Origin: Nocardioides solisilvae
GTDB lineage: Bacteria > Actinomycetota > Actinomycetes > Propionibacteriales > Nocardioidaceae
DNA: 64,000 bases
Reading direction: 5' to 3'
Assembly (NCBI RefSeq): GCF_003194625.1
Contig: NZ_QHKX01000004.1
Location: forward strand, 310,001-374,000
The notes under the pieces were generated by a model, which saw nothing but the letters and a program-made list of their open reading frames with translations, did not search any database and was not told where the DNA came from. This document shows, piece by piece, positions 26,939-35,740 of the stretch. Position 1 is the stretch's first letter. Each line of letters opens with the position of its first letter. A program made the position numbers and the translations under genes.

Positions 26939-27319
26939 TCAGCTTGCGTCGAGGCTCTGCTCGTAGGTGGCCGCGTCCATGAGGCCCTCGAGCTGCGAGG
27001 CGTCGGTCACGGCGACCTCGAAGAGCCAGCCCCCGGCGTACGGGTCGTTGTTGACCAGCTCGGGCGTCGAGTCGAGCGCCTCGTTGCGCGCCACCACCTC
27101 GCCGCCGACCGGGGCGTAGAGGTCGCTGACCGACTTCGTCGACTCCAGCTCGCCGCAGGTCTCCCCGGCGGTGACCTGGTCCCCGACCTCGGGCAGCGAC
27201 ACGTAGACGATGTCGCCGAGGGCGTCCTGGGCGAAGTGGGTGATGCCCACCCGGGCCCGTCCGTCCTCGACCCGCACCCACTCGTGCTCCGAGCTGTACT
27301 TCAGGTCCTCCGGGTACAT
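26939..27319 (-). CDS. gcvH: Glycine cleavage system H protein
   Basis: A 126-residue lipoyl carrier that shuttles aminomethyl between GcvP and GcvT. The lipoylated lysine lies in [15 protein letters not shown] (about Lys 64). N-terminal [13 protein letters not shown] is conserved. GAGGAG lies 10 nt before the ATG. It sits 55 bp after the last DUF881 gene and before garA, as in mycobacteria, and so is separate from the riboswitch-controlled gcvP. Confidence 0.96.
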   Translation of the reverse strand: MYPEDLKYSSEHEWVRVEDGRARVGITHFAQDALGDIVYVSLPEVGDQVTAGETCGELESTKSVSDLYAPVGGEVVARNEALDSTPELVNNDPYAGGWLFEVAVTDASQLEGLMDAATYEQSLDAS

Positions 27320-27374
27320 CGCGTCGTCTCCTCGGGTGTGGGTCCTGACGGACCGACGGGCGGTGCTCCCGAGG

Positions 27375-28109
27375 CTACTGCCCCTGGGCAGGCTCCGCGA
27401 AGTCGGCCCGCGGGAGCTGACGGACGGACTCGACGACCACCTCGTCGACCTGGTCGATGTCGACCCCGGCGCCGTCCTGGTTCTCCAGGGCGGCGACCGG
27501 CCCGCTGAGGAACCGCACGCCACCCTCGAGCGTGCCGGGGTCGCCGATCGCCTCCAGGACGTAGGGCGACTCCAGCGGGGTGCCGTCCACCTCGATCACC
27601 CCCTCGACCTCCTGGAACGAGCTCTGGGCGACCAGCCGGACGGCGTCGTTGAGCTCGATGGCCTCGGCGCCCGCCGTGCGCAGCTCCTGCACCAGGTCGA
27701 GCAGCCGGTCGACGCGCACCGGCGTCACCTGCTCGGTGACGGTGATCCGGATCCCCGGGCCGCTCACCGGCACCACGCCCGCGAGGATGTTGAGGGTCTC
27801 GAGCTGCTCCTCGCCCTGCTGGATGGCGGCCAGCCGGGCGTTCGAGCTCGTCTGCAGCTCGCGCCGGTCCTCCTCCAGCCTCGCGATCTCCCGTCGTGCC
27901 CGGTCGGAGGTGCCGGTCAGGGCGTTGAGGATCTCGATCAGGTCCTCCTCGCGCCGCCCGTCGTAGGTGTCGTCGAGGGCCGTGCTGCGGACCTGGGCGA
28001 CACCGGCGAAGCCCAGCACCGCCAGCAGCACGGCCACCACGACCTGCGAGCGGGACGGTCGGCTGAGCGCCGCCCGCACCCGCGCGCGGGCGTCGTCGGG
28101 CTCAGGCAT
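27375..28109 (-). CDS. DUF881 family membrane-anchored protein (second copy)
   Basis: A 244-residue protein with one N-terminal helix ([22 protein letters not shown], about 20-42), a coiled coil (about 55-100, [11 protein letters not shown] to GEEQLETLN) and a globular C-terminal DUF881 domain beginning near [14 protein letters not shown]. The conserved [14 protein letters not shown] block is visible. The function is unknown; co-occurrence with the small basic protein and pgsA suggests an envelope role. The ATG overlaps the end of the upstream small basic protein gene by 8 nt. Confidence 0.88.
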   Translation of the reverse strand: MPEPDDARARVRAALSRPSRSQVVVAVLLAVLGFAGVAQVRSTALDDTYDGRREEDLIEILNALTGTSDRARREIARLEEDRRELQTSSNARLAAIQQGEEQLETLNILAGVVPVSGPGIRITVTEQVTPVRVDRLLDLVQELRTAGAEAIELNDAVRLVAQSSFQEVEGVIEVDGTPLESPYVLEAIGDPGTLEGGVRFLSGPVAALENQDGAGVDIDQVDEVVVESVRQLPRADFAEPAQGQ

Positions 28110-28434
28110 GGAACAGGTGGCGGCGGATCGCCGCGGAGTTGGAGAAGATCCGGATGCCCAGCACGACGATGACGCCGGTCTGCAGCTGCGTGCCCACGCC
28201 CAGCTGGTCCCCCATGAAGACGATGGCGGCGGCCAGCACGACGTTGCTGACGAACGAGATGACGAAGACCTTGTCGTCGAAGATCCCGTCGAGGAAGGCG
28301 CGCAGGCCCCCGAAGACGGCGTCCAGCGCCGCCACCACGGCGATCGGCAGGTACTGCTCCAGCGCGACCGGGACGTCGGGCTGGAGCAGCAGGCCGGCGA
28401 CGACGCCCAGCAGCAGCCCGAGTGCGGCGATCAA
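28102..28434 (-). CDS. sbp: Small basic protein, DUF1290 family
   Basis: A 110-residue integral membrane protein with three helices (about 1-20, 27-45, 60-90) and the family pattern GLLLQPDVPVALEQYLPIAVVAALDAVFGG, shared with Bacillus Sbp and mycobacterial Rv1824. Function unresolved. Its ATG overlaps the upstream DUF881 stop (ATGA), so the trio DUF881-sbp-DUF881 is translationally coupled. Confidence 0.9.
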   Translation of the reverse strand: MIAALGLLLGVVAGLLLQPDVPVALEQYLPIAVVAALDAVFGGLRAFLDGIFDDKVFVISFVSNVVLAAAIVFMGDQLGVGTQLQTGVIVVLGIRIFSNSAAIRRHLFHA

Positions 28435-29336
28435 GGTTCCAGCTCCTTTTCCTTGGACGAGCGTCCCGGGACGTGCTCCCGCGCGTGGGGCAACGGTCGC
28501 ACGCGTGCGGCGGGCAGCTCCAGCTCGTCATCTTCCTGGATCCGGAACTCGAACTCCAACGAACGCGCCAGCGCGTAGAAGACCGCGCCGTGGGTCGTCC
28601 GCAGGAGCCGGGCCTCCAGGGTGTCGGGGTCCCCCACCACCGAGACGACGTACGGCGGGTTCACGGGGCGCACGTTGACGTGGATCGCGTCGCCCGAGTT
28701 CTGGATGGACGAGAGGGTCGTGAGGCGCTGGCCGTTGATCGCGATCGCCTCGGCGCCCGCCGCCCAGAGGCCGTCGACGAGGTAGAGCAGGTCGTCGTCC
28801 TGGACCACCTGGCGCTCGGTCGCGCCCGGCGCGGAGGCGACGGTGACCCGGATGCCCGGTCCGCGCACGGCCAGGGAGCCGGTCCGCACCCCGAGCCTGC
28901 TGACCTCCTGCCGGACCTCCTCCTCGCGCTCGCGCAGGGCACGGGCGGACTCCTCGGCGGTGGTGTTGGCCGCGCGCAGCTCGCCGGCCCGGTCCTGGAG
29001 GGCGCGGACGTCGGCACGCTGCTCCTGGACCCGCGAGACGAGGCTCGCACGGCTCAGGGCGGCCACGTCGGCGTTGCGGGACGTCTGCACCGCGGCGACC
29101 GCCACGAGCAGCCCGAAGACCGCGACCGCCGCGGCCGTGACGACGCGCCGGCCACGTCCGCCGTCCTCCTCGGGGACCGGCCGCTGGCCCCGGCGCGCGG
29201 CGACGTGCTGGTAGTCCTGGTCCATCGACTGCTCGGTGACCAGGGAGAGGAGGGGCTGCGTCACGTGCTGGGGCAGCGGGCCGCGCTGCTCCGCTCCCTC
29301 GCCCCCGGGCCCGGCGGGCCGTCCCGGGCCGGTCAC
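28431..29336 (-). CDS. DUF881 family membrane-anchored protein (first copy)
   Basis: A 301-residue protein if started at GTG 29336, which overlaps the pgsA-like stop by 4 nt (GTGA). GTG 29264 in frame would give 277 residues. Features: a TEQSMDQDYQHVAARRG segment typical of DUF881 N-termini, one helix (VVTAAAVAVFGLLVAVAAVQ, about 65-85), a coiled coil (about 95-150) and the DUF881 domain with AVRGPGIRVTV and AAGAEAIAINGQRL. Paralogous to the copy at 27375. Confidence 0.85.
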   Translation of the reverse strand: MTGPGRPAGPGGEGAEQRGPLPQHVTQPLLSLVTEQSMDQDYQHVAARRGQRPVPEEDGGRGRRVVTAAAVAVFGLLVAVAAVQTSRNADVAALSRASLVSRVQEQRADVRALQDRAGELRAANTTAEESARALREREEEVRQEVSRLGVRTGSLAVRGPGIRVTVASAPGATERQVVQDDDLLYLVDGLWAAGAEAIAINGQRLTTLSSIQNSGDAIHVNVRPVNPPYVVSVVGDPDTLEARLLRTTHGAVFYALARSLEFEFRIQEDDELELPAARVRPLPHAREHVPGRSSKEKELEP

Positions 29337-29938
29337 CGGCCGCGCTCCGACCGGGGCAGCGGCGGGGTGCTCAGCAGCAGGGTCCGGACCTGCCAGGCGT
29401 AGAGGAGACCGGCCCACCAGTAGAGGCCGATGCCCCACAGCGCGAAGGCCCAGCCGAAGACGTCGGCCAGGGTGGGCACCACCCCCTCCCCCTCCCCCAG
29501 CAGCAGCAGGGGGAAGGCGTAGAGCAGGTTGAACGTCGCGGCCTTGCCGAGGAAGTGCACCGGCAGGGAGGTGTAGCCCCGCGTGCGCAGCAGGGGCACC
29601 AGGCCCCAGAGCGCCAGGTCGCGCAGCGGCAGCGCCAGCGCCACCCACCAAGGGATGACGTCGCGCAGGGCCAGCCCGACCACGACGGCCAGGATGTAGA
29701 GCCGGTCGGCGACGGGGTCGAGGAGCTCGCCCAGCCAGGAGCGCTGGTCGAGCACCCGGGCGAGGTAGCCGTCCAGGTAGTCGGTCACGCCCGAGAGCAT
29801 GAGCAGCGCCAGGGCCCAGCCGTCCGCCTCCGGCCCCAGGACCAGCCAGAGGAAGAGCGGGATGCTGGCCAGCCGCAGCAGGCTCAGGATGTTGGGAACC
29901 GTCCACACGCCGAGGTCACGCTCGCGCTGGTCGGTCAC
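29333..29938 (-). CDS. CDP-alcohol phosphatidyltransferase (PgsA-like)
   Basis: A 201-residue membrane enzyme that transfers a phosphatidyl group from CDP-diacylglycerol to an alcohol. The catalytic signature DGYLARVLDQRSWLGELLDPVADR (about 50-75) has every Asp/Gly/Arg of the D-G-x2-A-R-x8-G-x3-D-x3-D motif. About six helices. By synteny it corresponds to mycobacterial pgsA2 (Rv1822); whether it makes phosphatidylglycerol phosphate or cardiolipin cannot be told. Starts at GTG. First gene of the DUF881-sbp-gcvH-garA block. Confidence 0.9.
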   Translation of the reverse strand: MTDQRERDLGVWTVPNILSLLRLASIPLFLWLVLGPEADGWALALLMLSGVTDYLDGYLARVLDQRSWLGELLDPVADRLYILAVVVGLALRDVIPWWVALALPLRDLALWGLVPLLRTRGYTSLPVHFLGKAATFNLLYAFPLLLLGEGEGVVPTLADVFGWAFALWGIGLYWWAGLLYAWQVRTLLLSTPPLPRSERGR

Positions 29939-30021
29939 GCCTCAGTCCCCTGCTCTTTTCTGGGCCCTCGTCGTCGGGGCTCACCGTACGCCGTGCCGCA
30001 GCCTATCCAGCCCGGGCGAGC

Positions 30022-31068
30022 TCACACCGTCTCGTCGTGGTGAGCCGCGTCGCGGATCTCGCCCACGAGCTCCTCGAGCACGTCCTCGAGCGTGACCAGG
30101 CCCAGCAGGGTGCCGTCCTCGGCGATCACCCGCCCCATGTGCGCCCCGCGGCGCTGGAGCGACTCGAGTGCCGAGTGCAGCGGGTCGGAGGGCCGCACCG
30201 TGGCGAAGGGGCGCACCCACTTGTCGTCAACCACCCGCTGGCGCCGCTCCTCGTCGGACTCGAGCACGTCCTTGATGTGCAGGTAGCCGACGAGGTCGCC
30301 GTCGCGGGAGACCGGGAAGCGGGAGTAGCCGGTCGCGGCACAGACCTCCTCGACCCCTGCGACGGTGCTCCCCCGGGGGACGGTGGTCAGCGACTCCGTC
30401 GGCATCAGCACCGCCTCCACCGTCTTCTCGGTGAACCCCAGCGCGCCGGCGAGGCGGTCGTACTCGTCGGCCTCGATGAGGCCCTCGCCCCGCGACTCCT
30501 CCACCAGCGCCGCCACCTGCTCCCGGGTGTAGGTGGAGGAGACCTCGTCCCGGGGCTCGATCCGCATCGCGCGCAGGATCAGGTTGGCGCAGGCGTTGAT
30601 CGTCACGATGACCGGTCGCAGCAGGGCGACGACCAGCATCATGGGCGGGCCCAGCAGCAGCGCGGAGCGCTCGGGCCCCGCGATGGCGAGGTTCTTGGGG
30701 ACCATCTCGCCGAGCACGACGTGCAGGTAGACGACCAGGGTCATCGCGATCACGAACGCGACGGGGTGGACGAGGTCCTCGGGCACCCCGAGACGGCTGA
30801 AGCCCGGCTCGAGCAGGTGGGCGATCGCCGGCTCGCCCACGGCGCCCAGGCCCAGGGAGCAGATGGTGATGCCGAGCTGCGCCCCGGCCATGACGACGGA
30901 GATCTGCTCCATCGCCCGCAGGGTGGTGCGGGCCATGGCGGAGCCCGCCTCGGCCCGCGGCTGGATCTGGCTGCGGCGGGCGGAGATCAGCGCGAACTCG
31001 GCCCCCACGAAGAAGGCGTTGAGGGCCAGCAGGACGACGGCCAGGCCGATGGCCACGAAGTCGCTCAC
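30022..31068 (-). CDS. CNNM/CorC (UPF0053) transporter-like protein, second copy
   Basis: A 348-residue membrane protein. The N-terminal CNNM domain has four helices (about 1-190), with GAQLGITICSLGLGAVGEP and HVVLGEMVPKNLAIAGPE as family blocks. Paired CBS domains follow (about 210-345). The CorC_HlyC domain is absent, unlike its neighbour. Related proteins move or sense Mg/Co. The GTG start overlaps the upstream paralogue's TGA (GTGA), so the two are coupled and may act together. Confidence 0.9.
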   Translation of the reverse strand: MSDFVAIGLAVVLLALNAFFVGAEFALISARRSQIQPRAEAGSAMARTTLRAMEQISVVMAGAQLGITICSLGLGAVGEPAIAHLLEPGFSRLGVPEDLVHPVAFVIAMTLVVYLHVVLGEMVPKNLAIAGPERSALLLGPPMMLVVALLRPVIVTINACANLILRAMRIEPRDEVSSTYTREQVAALVEESRGEGLIEADEYDRLAGALGFTEKTVEAVLMPTESLTTVPRGSTVAGVEEVCAATGYSRFPVSRDGDLVGYLHIKDVLESDEERRQRVVDDKWVRPFATVRPSDPLHSALESLQRRGAHMGRVIAEDGTLLGLVTLEDVLEELVGEIRDAAHHDETV

Positions 31069-32456
31069 GTGGCGCTCCCCTGCGTCTGCGCGGCCGGGCC
31101 GCTCGCCGTCGGGGTCCCGCCGGCCGGCTCCGGGCCGGAGAGGACGACGCGGTCCACGCGCAGCCCCTCCATCCGCTCCACCGTGAGGGTCACGCTCCGC
31201 TCCTCCAGCTCTCCGTCCGCGTCGCGCACGGGCACCAGGACCGTCGCCGCGTCGCCCGCGCTCGGCACCCGCCCCAGCTCCCGGACGACGAGGCCGGCGA
31301 TCGTGTCGTAGTCCTCGTGCTCGGGCAGCTCGATCCCCGTCGCGTCCTCGACCTCGTCGGGCCGCAGCAGGCCGGAGAGCGACCAGGTGCCGTCCCGGCG
31401 CCGTCGGGCGCGGTCGCCGAGCCGGTCGTGCTCGTCGGAGATGTCGCCGACGATCTCCTCGACCACGTCCTCGAGGGTCACGATGCCGGCCTGGCCGCCG
31501 TACTCGTCGAGGACGACGGCCATCTGGAAGCCGTCCTGGCGCAGCAGGGCGAGCAGCGGGTCGAGGCGCAGCGAGTCGGGCACGACGATGGGCTTCACCA
31601 TGATGTGCTTGATCCGCGTCGTGGGTCGCTCGTGGACGGGCAGGGCGACCGCGTGCTTGACGTGGACCGTGCCGACCACGGCGTCCTCGGCGTCCAGCAC
31701 CGGGAACCGCGAGTGGCCGGTCTGGCGGGCGAGGTCGATCACCTCGGCGGCCCGGTCGGACGCCTGGAGGCTGGCGGTGCGCACCCGCGGCGTCATGATC
31801 TCGCCCGCCGTGCGGGTGCCGAACTCCACCGAGCGCTCCATCAGCTCGGCCGTCTCGGCGTCGAGGGTGCCCTCGTCGGCCGAGCGCTGCACCAGCGAGG
31901 CGAGCTCCTGGCTGCTCCGCGCCGAGCGCAGCTCCTCCTGGGGCTCGACGCCGAGCCGCCGCACGATCGCGTTGGCGGAGCCGTTGAGGCCGCGGATGGG
32001 CCACCCCATGACCGTGGTGAACCCGCGCATGAAGCCCTGGGTCGCCCGCGCGGTCGCCAGGGGGACGGCGATCGCGAGGTTCTTGGGGACCAGCTCGCCG
32101 ACGAGCATCGTGAAGAAGGTGGACAGCACCAGGCCGAGGGCCACCGCCAACGGCGTCACCCAGGAGTCGGGGACACCGGCCGCCAGCAGCGGTCCGTCGA
32201 CCAGCTGGGCGACGGCCGGCTCGGCGAGGAAGCCGATCGCGAGGTTGGTGATCGTGATGCCGACCTGGGCGCCCGAGAGCTGGGTCGAGAGCGTGCGCAG
32301 CGCCTGCTGGACGCCCGCGGCGCCGCCGTCACCCTCCTCGACGAGGCCGTCGACCTCGTGGCGGTCGACCGTGACCAGCGAGAACTCCGCGGCGACGAAG
32401 AGGCCGCACGCGACCATCAGGAGGAGGGAGACGCCGAGGAGGATCCAGGGAGTCAC
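31065..32456 (-). CDS. CNNM/CorC (UPF0053) transporter-like protein, first copy
   Basis: A 463-residue protein: CNNM membrane domain (about 1-200, with LSGAQVGITITNLAIGFLAEP and GELVPKNLAIAVPL), two CBS domains (about 210-330, EYGGQAGIVTLEDVVEEIVGDI) and a C-terminal CorC_HlyC domain (about 345-430, LRPDEVEDATGIELPE). Starts at GTG with CGGAG upstream. Family members take part in Mg2+ or Co2+ efflux and homeostasis; substrate not determined. Confidence 0.9.
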   Translation of the reverse strand: MTPWILLGVSLLLMVACGLFVAAEFSLVTVDRHEVDGLVEEGDGGAAGVQQALRTLSTQLSGAQVGITITNLAIGFLAEPAVAQLVDGPLLAAGVPDSWVTPLAVALGLVLSTFFTMLVGELVPKNLAIAVPLATARATQGFMRGFTTVMGWPIRGLNGSANAIVRRLGVEPQEELRSARSSQELASLVQRSADEGTLDAETAELMERSVEFGTRTAGEIMTPRVRTASLQASDRAAEVIDLARQTGHSRFPVLDAEDAVVGTVHVKHAVALPVHERPTTRIKHIMVKPIVVPDSLRLDPLLALLRQDGFQMAVVLDEYGGQAGIVTLEDVVEEIVGDISDEHDRLGDRARRRRDGTWSLSGLLRPDEVEDATGIELPEHEDYDTIAGLVVRELGRVPSAGDAATVLVPVRDADGELEERSVTLTVERMEGLRVDRVVLSGPEPAGGTPTASGPAAQTQGSAT

Positions 32457-32660
32457 CGGCCGCTCCGAGGGCCGGGCGCGTCGGGACGCGCTGACGGATG
32501 GCTACTACTTTGAGGCCCGTCCATGAGCTGTGCGGTGTTCCTTCTCGGTCGGCTGAACGATGCGCCCACTCTAGCGACCCGGCCGTAGGCTGGGCGTCCG
32601 GCCCGGCTGCCGCACGGGTCGTCGCACGCGCCCACGCCCGAGGGAGAGCTCCACCTCGTC

Positions 32661-34172
32661 ATGCCCACGTCCCGGAGACCGGTCGTCCTCGCCGCCGTCC
32701 TGGCACTCGTCGTGGCCCTCGGCGCGCTCGGCGCCTCGCTGCTGGGCGACGTCGGGGACCGCCCGGTCCGGGGCGGCGACGCTCCCGGTGCAGGGGGCGG
32801 TGCAGGAGCCGAACGCCCCAACATCGTGCTGGTGATGACCGACGACCAGACGGTCGACGAGCTCGACCGGATGCCGCTGACCCGCCGCGCCCTCGCCGAC
32901 GGCGGCATGGAACTGACCCAGGCGCTCTCCCCCCACCCCCTCTGCTGCCCCGCCCGCGCCGAGCTGGTCACCGGGCAGTACGCCCAGAACAACGGCGTGC
33001 TGCACAACAACGGGCCGCACGGCGGGGTCGACGCTCTCGACCCGGACCGGACGCTGGGCGAGTGGTTCTCCGCAGCGGGATACCGGACCGCCTTCGTCGG
33101 CAAGTACCTCAACAAGTACGGCGTGGGGCACGGTCCGCAGCCCGGCTGGGACCGCTGGTCCGCCCTGGGCGCCGGGACCTACAGCTACCGCGACTTCACC
33201 TTCGTGGAGCGCGACGGCCTCGACCGGCACCGCGACTCCTACGTCACGGAGGTCGTCGAGGAGAAGACCAACGAGGCGGTGCGAGAGCTCGCGGCCACCG
33301 GCGACCCGTTCCTGGTGCTCTCCTGGCACCTGGCCCCCCACTACCGCTTCGACGACCGGGGCCGGCGCACCCCGCCTCCGGCGGCCGCCGCCGACCGCGG
33401 ACGCTTCGCCTCCGCGCGCCCTCCGGCCTTCGACAAGCCAAGCTTCGACCGCGAGCAGACCGACGCCCGCGGGAGGGTCGAGGTCCGGCGCCCCCCGCGG
33501 CACCGGGCTCGCCTCGCCGCGGAGTACCGCGCCCGGGTGCGCAGCCTCCAGGCGGTCGACCGCGCGGTGGCCAGCCTCGTCGACACGCTGCAGGAGACCG
33601 GCGAGTGGGAGGACACCTACCTCTTCTTCACCTCGGACAACGGCTACGTGTTCGGCGAGCACCGCCGCGTGGGCAAGAACCTGCTGCTCGAGGAGGCGCT
33701 GCGGGTCCCGCTGCTCGTCGCCGGGCCGGGCGTCCCGGAGGGTTCGGTCTCCGACGTGCCCGTCACGCTGGTCGACCTGCCGGCCACCTTCGCCGCCCTC
33801 GCCGACGTCAGGCCGCAGCGGCTCCAGGACGGGGTCTCCCTGGTCCCGCTGCTGCGGGGGGCCGACCCCGAGGGGTCCGCCGTCGCCGCCCGCGACACGG
33901 TCCTCGTGCAGACGGGACGCACCGAGGGCGACGGCTGGGACCTCCGCGGCGTCCGCACCTCCCGGTACCTCTTCGCCGCCCCTCCGGACGGCAGCGGTCA
34001 GGTGCTGCACGACCTCCGACGGGACCCGTTCCAGCTGGTCGACCGCGCCGGGGACCCGGCGTACTCGGCCGTGCGCGCCGAGCTCTCCCGGCGCCGCGAA
34101 GCGCTCCTCACGTGCGCGGGCCCGTCCTGCAACCGGGAGTTCGGCCCGGTGCCGGAGCCGGGCACCGGCTAG
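32661..34172 (+). CDS. Sulfatase family protein (secreted or anchored)
   Basis: A 503-residue type I sulfatase. A signal or anchor helix covers about 8-28 (VVLAAVLALVVALGALGASLL). The catalytic domain begins NIVLVMTDDQTVDEL (about 55). The formylglycine motif C-x-P-x-R is CCPAR (about 94-98), the cysteine type that needs a formylglycine-generating enzyme. FTSDNGYVFGEH (about 325) supplies the metal Asp/Asn. Similar actinobacterial proteins act on sulfated glycans, but the substrate is unknown. A TAGGCT hexamer lies at about 32585 with a roughly 70-nt leader. Confidence 0.87.
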   Translation: MPTSRRPVVLAAVLALVVALGALGASLLGDVGDRPVRGGDAPGAGGGAGAERPNIVLVMTDDQTVDELDRMPLTRRALADGGMELTQALSPHPLCCPARAELVTGQYAQNNGVLHNNGPHGGVDALDPDRTLGEWFSAAGYRTAFVGKYLNKYGVGHGPQPGWDRWSALGAGTYSYRDFTFVERDGLDRHRDSYVTEVVEEKTNEAVRELAATGDPFLVLSWHLAPHYRFDDRGRRTPPPAAAADRGRFASARPPAFDKPSFDREQTDARGRVEVRRPPRHRARLAAEYRARVRSLQAVDRAVASLVDTLQETGEWEDTYLFFTSDNGYVFGEHRRVGKNLLLEEALRVPLLVAGPGVPEGSVSDVPVTLVDLPATFAALADVRPQRLQDGVSLVPLLRGADPEGSAVAARDTVLVQTGRTEGDGWDLRGVRTSRYLFAAPPDGSGQVLHDLRRDPFQLVDRAGDPAYSAVRAELSRRREALLTCAGPSCNREFGPVPEPGTG

Positions 34173-34175
34173 CGT
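34170..34175 (+). promoter_or_regulatory. -10-like hexamer overlapping the sulfatase stop codon
   Basis: TAGCGT begins on the TAG stop of the sulfatase gene and ends 7 nt before the ATG of the gamma-glutamyltransferase gene. No Shine-Dalgarno is present in the 10-bp gap. The stop codon would thus double as the promoter -10 of a leaderless downstream transcript (inference). Confidence 0.45.
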
Positions 34176-34182
34176 TCGGCCC

Positions 34183-35673
34183 ATGCCCGACGTCGCGATC
34201 GCCGCACCCAACGAGGCCGCGGCGGACGCCGGCGAGCGGGCGGCCCTGGCCGGCGGCAACGCCGTCGACGCCGCCGTGGCCGCCGTGCTCGTGACGATGG
34301 TCAACGAGGTGGGACTGGTCTCGCTCAGCTCGGGCGGCTTCGTCACGGTGCAGCCGCCCGGCAGCGGACCGGCGTGGACCGTCGACGGGTGGATGGACAT
34401 GCCGGGGCGCGGGCTCGACGTCCCGCCGGGCACGGGGACCTGGGACGTCCACACCTCCTACGGCGGCGGCGTCGACATCACGATCGGTCCCGGTTCGGTC
34501 GCGGTCCACGGCGCCTTGCTGGCACTGGGCGAGGCGCACGCCCGGGAGGGCTCGCTGCCCTGGGCCGAGCTCGTCGCCCCGGCGGTCGAGGTCGCGCGGG
34601 GCGGGTTCCGCCTCGGCGCCGCGTCGCGCTACTACCTCGAGCACGTCCACGACAGCATCTTCGGCTGGGACCCGGTCAGCTCCGCGGCGGTCCACGACCC
34701 CACCGGCGCGGTCACCACCGAGCCGCTCGTCGTCCCGGGCCTCGTGGACACCCTGGAGGCCCTGGCCCGCACGGGTCCGCACGCCCTCAACTCCGGGGAG
34801 CTCGGCCGGGCGATCGGCGCCGACGTCCGGGCCCGCGGCGGGCTGCTCGGCCCCGAGGACCTCGCCGGCTACCGGACCGTGACCCGCCCCTCGATCCTCC
34901 ACCGCACCGGCCCGTGGAGCCTCTCCACCACGCCCTCGCCCTCGGTGGGCGGTGTCTGCGTCGCCGCGATGCTGAGGCTCCTGGACGGCCGTCCGCGGGG
35001 CGGCTGGGACGAGGCCGAGGTGGCCAGGCTGGTGGAGGTGCAGCGCGCCGTGCTGGGTCACCGGCACGCCCACCTCGACCGGGCCGAGGACCCCGAGGGG
35101 GCGGCGCGCGACCTGCTCGCGCTCCTGGCGGACGGGGGCGAGCTGCCGGGCTCCGGCTCGACGGCCCACGTCTCCACGGCCGACAGCGACGGCCGCGCGT
35201 GCGCCGTCACGGTCTCGTCGGGCTACTTCTCCGGCATGGTCGCCGCCGGCACCGGGGTGTGGCTCAACAACAGCCTGGGCGAGCAGGAGCTCAACGCCCG
35301 CGGCCTGCACGCCGCACCCCCCGGCACCCGGCTGCAGTCCAACATGGCGCCGACCGTCGCCCGGCACGACGACGGGTCGGTCCTGGCCGTCGGATCCCCG
35401 GGCGCCAGCAGGATCTCGACGGCGGTGGTCCAGGTCCTGGCCGGCTACGTCGGTGGGATGTCGCTGGAGGAGGCGGTGCGCCACCCGCGGGTGCACGTCC
35501 ACCGCGCCGGCACGCCCGAGGAGGAGGTGCAGGTCGAGACCGTGCTGTCGATGTACTTCGGCGGGGTCGGCGTCGCGCTGGCCCACCCCGACGGTCGGCT
35601 GCTCGCCGCCGCCGACCCGCGGCGCGAGGGGGCCGTCCGGACCGTCACCGGCGGCGCGGCCGCCCGCGGCTGA
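34183..35673 (+). CDS. Gamma-glutamyltransferase/acylase family protein
   Basis: A 496-residue Ntn hydrolase. N-terminal blocks are AALAGGNAVDAAVAAVLVT (about 20-38) and SLSSGGFVTV; the predicted autoprocessing and nucleophile Thr is in GSTAHVSTAD (about 327). C-terminal LQSNMAPTVA and AVGSPGASRISTAVVQV form the glycine-rich oxyanion region. It begins directly with the catalytic fold, without a signal peptide, unlike typical exported GGT, so cytoplasmic action is likely. The reaction could be glutathione hydrolysis or another gamma-glutamyl or cephalosporin-type acylase activity. Confidence 0.88.
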   Translation: MPDVAIAAPNEAAADAGERAALAGGNAVDAAVAAVLVTMVNEVGLVSLSSGGFVTVQPPGSGPAWTVDGWMDMPGRGLDVPPGTGTWDVHTSYGGGVDITIGPGSVAVHGALLALGEAHAREGSLPWAELVAPAVEVARGGFRLGAASRYYLEHVHDSIFGWDPVSSAAVHDPTGAVTTEPLVVPGLVDTLEALARTGPHALNSGELGRAIGADVRARGGLLGPEDLAGYRTVTRPSILHRTGPWSLSTTPSPSVGGVCVAAMLRLLDGRPRGGWDEAEVARLVEVQRAVLGHRHAHLDRAEDPEGAARDLLALLADGGELPGSGSTAHVSTADSDGRACAVTVSSGYFSGMVAAGTGVWLNNSLGEQELNARGLHAAPPGTRLQSNMAPTVARHDDGSVLAVGSPGASRISTAVVQVLAGYVGGMSLEEAVRHPRVHVHRAGTPEEEVQVETVLSMYFGGVGVALAHPDGRLLAAADPRREGAVRTVTGGAAARG

Positions 35674-35729
35674 CCTGCCGCGGCGACCTGCCGCGGCGAC
35701 CCGTCATGGCGTCCGGACGTGGCGTCCGG
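35674..35729. repeat. Two adjacent 13-bp tandem duplications
   Basis: In the 67-bp convergent gap after the gamma-glutamyltransferase gene, CCTGCCGCGGCGA occurs twice head to tail (35674-35686 and 35687-35699). TGGCGTCCGG then occurs twice at 13-bp spacing (35707 and 35720). They look like replication-slippage products; no coding or hairpin role is evident. Confidence 0.7.
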
Positions 35730-35740
35730 TCGCGCCGGGA

